A DNA stretch of 64,000 bases from NCBI RefSeq assembly GCF_002850605.1, contig NZ_NXGB01000001.1:372001-436000 (forward strand). Reading direction: 5' to 3'. The notes beneath the pieces are model-generated. The model saw nothing but the letters and a program-made list of their open reading frames with translations. It was not told the DNA's origin and ran no database searches. Each line of letters starts with the position of its first letter. Positions within the stretch are counted from its first letter, which is position 1. This document shows, in pieces, positions 59,422 to 64,000 of the stretch. The stretch comes from Pasteurella oralis. Its GTDB lineage: Bacteria > Pseudomonadota > Gammaproteobacteria > Enterobacterales > Pasteurellaceae. Made by a program: the position numbers and the translations under genes.

Positions 59422-60792
59422 TTATGCGCTGTGAGGCTGGCGAGTATTGGTATTGACTAAATTACGCATGAGCAGCGCATAATCTAATTGTACATCTTCT
59501 GGTACGTCTAAGAATACGAAATGCCCGTCACCTAAACCTGCTTCCACTTGTTCATTTTTACAGTTGAGCATATGTTGAATTTTAAACACAATATTACCTT
59601 TCGGTGTCATCATTTCCACTTCATCGCCAAGTAAAAATTTATTTTTTACCGCCACTTCTGCCATGCCTTGTGCGTTACGTTTGCCTGTAAATTCACCAAC
59701 GAATTGTTGGCGCTCAGAAATCGAATAACCATAGTCATAGTTCTGATATTCATCATGTGTATGACGACGTAAGAAACCTTCGGTATAGCCACGATGTGCA
59801 AGAGATTCTAGCGTATGCATCAGACTTTCATCAAATGGTTTACCTGCCACCGCATCATCAATCGCTTTGCGATACACTTGTGCTGTTCTTGCGCAGTAAT
59901 AGAAAGATTTAGTCCGCCCTTCAATTTTAAGTGAATGTACTCCAAGTGCGGTCAGTTTTTCCACATGTTGTACGGCACGTAGATCTTTGGAGTTCATGAT
60001 GTAAGTACCATGTTCATCTTCGAAGGCCGACATTTGCTCTTCTGGGCGTTGGCTTTCTGCAAGTAAGAATACTTTGCTAGTGGTATCACCTTCACCAAGG
60101 GTTGGTGCGACATTTTTCACTGGAATTTCTTCGCCCACATTGACAATATTGCCGATGTCATCTTCTTTCGCTTCTGTCACGCTATATTCCCAACGGCACG
60201 CATTGGTGCATGTGCCTTGATTTGGGTCACGTTTATTAATATAACCTGACAGCAAACAACGCCCTGAATACGCCATACATAATGCGCCGTGAACGAATAC
60301 CTCAATTTCCATATCGGGTACTTGCTGGCGAATTTCAGCAATTTCATCAAGTGAAAGTTCACGCGATAGAATCACACGAGTCAAGCCCATTTGTTTCCAG
60401 AATTTCACTGATGCCCAGTTAACTGCATTTGCTTGTACAGAAAGATGAATGGCTACTTGCGGAAAATGTTCACGCACCAACATGATAAGACCGGGATCGG
60501 ACATAATAAGAGCATCAGGTCCCATTGTGATCACGGGTTCTAAATCACGAATAAACGTTTTTAATTTTGAATTGTGTGGTGCGATATTGACCACCACATA
60601 GAATTTCTTGCCTAGCGCATGGGCTTCATCAATCCCAATTTTTAAATTAGTATGATTGAATTCATTATTACGTACACGCAAGCTATAGCGTGGTTGCCCT
60701 GCATAGACGGCATCTGCACCATAAGCAAACGCATAGCGCATGTTTTTTAATGAGCCAGCAGGTGAGAGTAGCTCTGGAGTGAAAGTTGTCAT
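59422..60792 (-). CDS. trhP: tRNA 5-hydroxyuridine synthase TrhP (peptidase U32 family)
   Basis: TrhP (YegQ) hydroxylates uridine 34 of some tRNAs using prephenate as oxygen donor. The 456-residue product begins TPELLSPAGSLKNMRYAFAYGADAVYAGQPRYSLRVRNNEF and has the U32 iron-sulfur cysteines in CMAYSGRCLLSGYINKRDPNQGTCTNACRW, then NSKDLRAVQHVEKL and LKIEGRTKSFYY. It is of YegQ length, shorter than RlhA. It is monocistronic. Together with queACDE, tgt and a TusA-like gene it adds to the wobble-base modification genes in the window. Confidence 0.92.
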   Translation of the reverse strand: MTTFTPELLSPAGSLKNMRYAFAYGADAVYAGQPRYSLRVRNNEFNHTNLKIGIDEAHALGKKFYVVVNIAPHNSKLKTFIRDLEPVITMGPDALIMSDPGLIMLVREHFPQVAIHLSVQANAVNWASVKFWKQMGLTRVILSRELSLDEIAEIRQQVPDMEIEVFVHGALCMAYSGRCLLSGYINKRDPNQGTCTNACRWEYSVTEAKEDDIGNIVNVGEEIPVKNVAPTLGEGDTTSKVFLLAESQRPEEQMSAFEDEHGTYIMNSKDLRAVQHVEKLTALGVHSLKIEGRTKSFYYCARTAQVYRKAIDDAVAGKPFDESLMHTLESLAHRGYTEGFLRRHTHDEYQNYDYGYSISERQQFVGEFTGKRNAQGMAEVAVKNKFLLGDEVEMMTPKGNIVFKIQHMLNCKNEQVEAGLGDGHFVFLDVPEDVQLDYALLMRNLVNTNTRQPHSA

Positions 60793-60904
60793 CGTTTTTC
60801 CGTTAGTCTGATTACAAGTCAGGTATTCACTGTAGTGAATAATTAAAGGGCAATATTGTAGGAGGATTTTGTACTTTGTAAAGTAGAAAGCTTTAACTGG
60901 GATA

Positions 60905-60953
60905 AAAAGCGCGGTCTATTTTAAAAATTTGGCAAAAACAGACCGCACTTTTG
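60905..60953 (-). terminator. uptake-word hairpin behind the YdgA-like gene
   Basis: An extended uptake word at 60936-60953 (as ACCGCACTTTT) pairs with a decayed copy AAAAGCGCGGTCTATTTT at 60905-60922; two mismatches break the stem. On the minus strand it lies just behind the YdgA-like stop. Confidence 0.6.
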
Positions 60954-60954
60954 T

Positions 60955-63087
60955 TTACGGCGCAACAGATTGATTCTCTTGTTCTACTGTTGATGGTAAT
61001 TCAGAACTTGACTGTTCAAAAGAAGAAGATGACTCATCGTTCGTTTTTGGCTCTGGTGATGAATTGAGTTTATTCATTATGTCATCAAATGGTTGGTCAT
61101 TAACTGTTTTAACATCATCTTGTTGCACATAATGCATGACATAACTATCATTTTGTTCGATAAAATAAGGCGCGAGTTGATCATTTGGTTTAACGAAAAC
61201 ATGTAACATATCCCAAACGCGTCGCTCTTTAGAGTCTATTTGAAGCAACGTTTGAGCGTCTTTGATCAAGCCTTTTGCAAGTGTTAATTTGATATCCACA
61301 TTCGCATTCATCAAGTTGGGTAGCATATCGATAATATTGAAAGACATCATTTCATTTTCAGATGGCATAAAGCCAATGGTGAAGTTAGCACTAATCGGAT
61401 AAGCTTGGCTGTTAGGTAATGTATCCAAAGCAGCTTTAAGTTCTGCATTGTGAATTGTTGGTGCCGTTTCTTTGATAAAACTTTTTTGCCATTTTTGGTA
61501 GGTTTTTTCTGAAAGATAGAATACGCACAACATTCGATAACTATTGTCATAGCATAAGTCTAATGGTGAAGGTGTTGTACGCGGTGATAGACGAAATGGG
61601 ACTCGATTACTCAAATCGTTGACTTGTAATCCGAGAGCGTTATCGACAAATTTTTCAATAGAAAACGTCGAGGTATAGCCATATTTAGCTTGCTGTTGGT
61701 CCTCAAAATATGTCATGTTGAGCTTGTCGAACGCCAATTTTTTTTCTGATTCTGTATTGGCATAGCTCAGTGCATCTATATTGAGAGTAAATTCACGTTT
61801 TTCGTTAAAATTATCTAAGCTTTGTTTTAATTTTTCAATGAAAACGGGATTATCTTTCTCTGGGAAGGTCTTCATTGTTGACGTATTTTTAAATAGATCA
61901 GTATAGAATGGGAGCAAACTTAAGCGATCAGTTAAGTTTATTTGATCGAGTTTATGTGTTGCAGATAATCCTTTGATTGTTAATGCTTCTTTTCCATCTC
62001 CGTCTAGTATGATTTGTTTAGCATTGAGTGCTAGTTCTGCATTAATATTTTGGCGATCTTTATTATTTGCTTCAAAAGAGAGAGCAAGATCTTTTAGTTT
62101 TAGAAATTTATTTTGGTGAGGATTATCTGGCAGACTTAATGCTTTCATCGTCACTTTTGCTTCGACAGTATCATTATTAAATAGCGTATCAATGAGTAAA
62201 TTAATGGCCTCTGGTAAGGTTTTATTTTCTTCAATGATATTGCTGAATTCACGGTAGAAGCTTAGACTATTGGGAATTTGTGTATGTTTAGATGAGAAAA
62301 CAAATTCATCAATGTCAGTTTGATCTTGTTCTGAACTTTTATTTTTGTTTGAGATATTGATTTTTTTGCTATTAAATTCTGTACTCAAATCATAATGTTG
62401 TTCATTTAAGGATTTACTCAGTGAGTAGTTCAGCTGTTCTAGTTTAATATTGGTATTTTCGCCATTTAATAAGTAAATGTCTGCGCTTTTTACTTTTAAT
62501 TCTAACTCAGCCAGATCATATTGGTGATCACCAGTTGGAATTAACACATATTGCCCAGTTAAGCCGTCGAATTTCGTTTTGGCATCATAGTTAAAGCCAG
62601 AAAGCTGACTTTGGATTTCCATTGATTTTGTTTTTGCCGCATAGTTAATATGAATTTGTAGATCTTGTGGTTTGTTCGCGAGATCTCTAAATTGGGTCAC
62701 GATGTTGGACTGTAAATAATCACCGACGACAGAGAATTTGCTGTTAATACTATTTTTATCAATAGTGATATTGAGTTTTTTATTTAACTCGCTAATAAGT
62801 GGCTCAGGAACATGAGATTCAGCAATAATCGTAAAAGGAAGTGCGGTGAGTTTTGTTGAAATAATATCTGTTTTACGTTGTTTATCATCTTCAAGACTAA
62901 AAACTAACTCGCGTTGGAAAAAATTCGCATTTTTTTCTGTCACATGTAATGTTAGCTGATCTTTTAAATGGTAAGGAAAACTTTGTAAACTGCGATTAAT
63001 TTTATGATTAGTGTAATATTGTGCCGTAATAGCTAAGGCAAGCGTAATACTGGATAAAATAAGGGTGATTTTGGCTTTTCTCTTCAT
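60955..63087 (-). CDS. YdgA-like DUF945 envelope protein
   Basis: The 710-residue product has an N-terminal hydrophobic segment (MKRKAKITLILSSITLALAITAQYY) acting as signal or anchor, followed by a long region of beta-rich, lipid-transfer-like character as in DUF945/YdgA proteins, then a low-complexity tail rich in Ser, Glu and Pro (about residues 670-710). It is considerably longer than the ~500-residue E. coli YdgA. AGGGAAAAC precedes the ATG at 63087; the longer frame lacks a ribosome site. The family function is unknown. Assignment rests on overall layout and is less certain than for the enzymes. Confidence 0.7.
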   Translation of the reverse strand: MKRKAKITLILSSITLALAITAQYYTNHKINRSLQSFPYHLKDQLTLHVTEKNANFFQRELVFSLEDDKQRKTDIISTKLTALPFTIIAESHVPEPLISELNKKLNITIDKNSINSKFSVVGDYLQSNIVTQFRDLANKPQDLQIHINYAAKTKSMEIQSQLSGFNYDAKTKFDGLTGQYVLIPTGDHQYDLAELELKVKSADIYLLNGENTNIKLEQLNYSLSKSLNEQHYDLSTEFNSKKINISNKNKSSEQDQTDIDEFVFSSKHTQIPNSLSFYREFSNIIEENKTLPEAINLLIDTLFNNDTVEAKVTMKALSLPDNPHQNKFLKLKDLALSFEANNKDRQNINAELALNAKQIILDGDGKEALTIKGLSATHKLDQINLTDRLSLLPFYTDLFKNTSTMKTFPEKDNPVFIEKLKQSLDNFNEKREFTLNIDALSYANTESEKKLAFDKLNMTYFEDQQQAKYGYTSTFSIEKFVDNALGLQVNDLSNRVPFRLSPRTTPSPLDLCYDNSYRMLCVFYLSEKTYQKWQKSFIKETAPTIHNAELKAALDTLPNSQAYPISANFTIGFMPSENEMMSFNIIDMLPNLMNANVDIKLTLAKGLIKDAQTLLQIDSKERRVWDMLHVFVKPNDQLAPYFIEQNDSYVMHYVQQDDVKTVNDQPFDDIMNKLNSSPEPKTNDESSSSFEQSSSELPSTVEQENQSVAP

Positions 63088-63182
63088 GTTTTCCCTACTC
63101 CGTCTGTTTTGACGTGATTTACATAATACAAAGTATAACCAATTCATATTGTGAGTACAAATTCCAGTACTCAGTTCGATTA

Positions 63183-63195
63183 TGAATCGAATTCA
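63183..63195 (+). promoter_or_regulatory. MetR-like site upstream of metF
   Basis: TGAATCGAATTCA fits the MetR pattern TGAA-N5-TTCA exactly. It lies 25 bp before TTGACA (63220-63225), the likely -35 of metF. Confidence 0.6.
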
Positions 63196-63256
63196 TTGAT
63201 TGAATGAAATTTTTTAGCATTGACATAATCGCTTTTTCTCTTTAATTTAGCCATAT

Positions 63257-63264
63257 AGACATCT
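63257..63264 (+). promoter_or_regulatory. single MetJ-like box
   Basis: AGACATCT matches seven of eight bases of the MetJ box AGACGTCT and lies between the promoter and the metF start. MetJ normally needs tandem boxes, and the adjacent octamer AGCCATAT is poor. Confidence 0.35.
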
Positions 63265-63289
63265 AAAAATAATTTTGTTCATGAGGTGA

Positions 63290-64000
<711 letters not shown>

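Overview
The window reads as a chromosome segment of a Pasteurella-like member of the Pasteurellaceae. The Haemophilus/Pasteurella-type DNA uptake word AAGTGCGGT (or its complement ACCGCACTT) appears at least 38 times by eye, inside genes and as inverted pairs at gene ends. The DNA is AT-rich, the gene orders (frdABCD|epmA, ybaB-recR-topB-secG-tRNA-Leu, purH-purD-glyA, pepA|lptFG) match that family, and a GT80 sialyltransferase very close to Pasteurella multocida PmST1 is present. The species cannot be fixed from the sequence; P. dagmatis or a relative is a guess. No prophage, insertion sequence, CRISPR array or rRNA operon is visible.

Layout. 1-4.4 kb: 3' end of murA, rnb, fabI, a Nif3-family gene. 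4.6-6.3 kb: queC-queD-queE with a structured leader that may be a preQ1-type riboswitch. 6.4-11.1 kb: neuA and the sialyltransferase placed directly behind prfB-lysS; prfB has the programmed +1 frameshift. 11.3-15.1 kb: dsbC, recJ, a DsbA-like secreted protein, mtnN. 15.2-19 kb: pepA divergent from lptFG. 19.4-24.1 kb: frdABCD divergent from epmA, with an FNR-like site. 24.2-29 kb: an orphan ABC binding protein, a membrane phosphoesterase, acnB. 29.2-33.2 kb: ybaB, recR, topB, secG, tRNA-Leu(GAG).

33.3-37.2 kb is the most interesting part: an ECF sigma factor with a small zinc-type anti-sigma protein faces a DoxX-hvfA-hvfB-hvfC operon. HvfA is a secreted peptide with six EGKCG motifs in three tandem units; HvfB is a DUF692 multinuclear-iron enzyme and HvfC its partner. 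In nontypeable H. influenzae this system makes a copper-binding, oxazolone/thioamide-modified peptide. Upstream lie two copies, 72 bp apart, of a 22-bp element, each followed at the same spacing by CGACTAAT: a duplicated ECF-type promoter.

37.4-45.6 kb: qseBC, a molbindin, smpB, ubiD, arcA, a probable small RNA beside arcA, dsbD and a second doxX. 45.7-50.4 kb: purH-purD-glyA behind a PurR box, then a DUF1294 gene. 50.6-58.1 kb: the queA-tgt-yajC-secD-secF cluster, here carrying a HAD phosphatase, a hemerythrin gene and a TusA-like gene. With queCDE this puts five queuosine genes in one window. 58.4-64 kb: a MarR/SRPBCC operon behind a 26-bp palindrome, trhP, a YdgA-like gene and the 5' part of metF.
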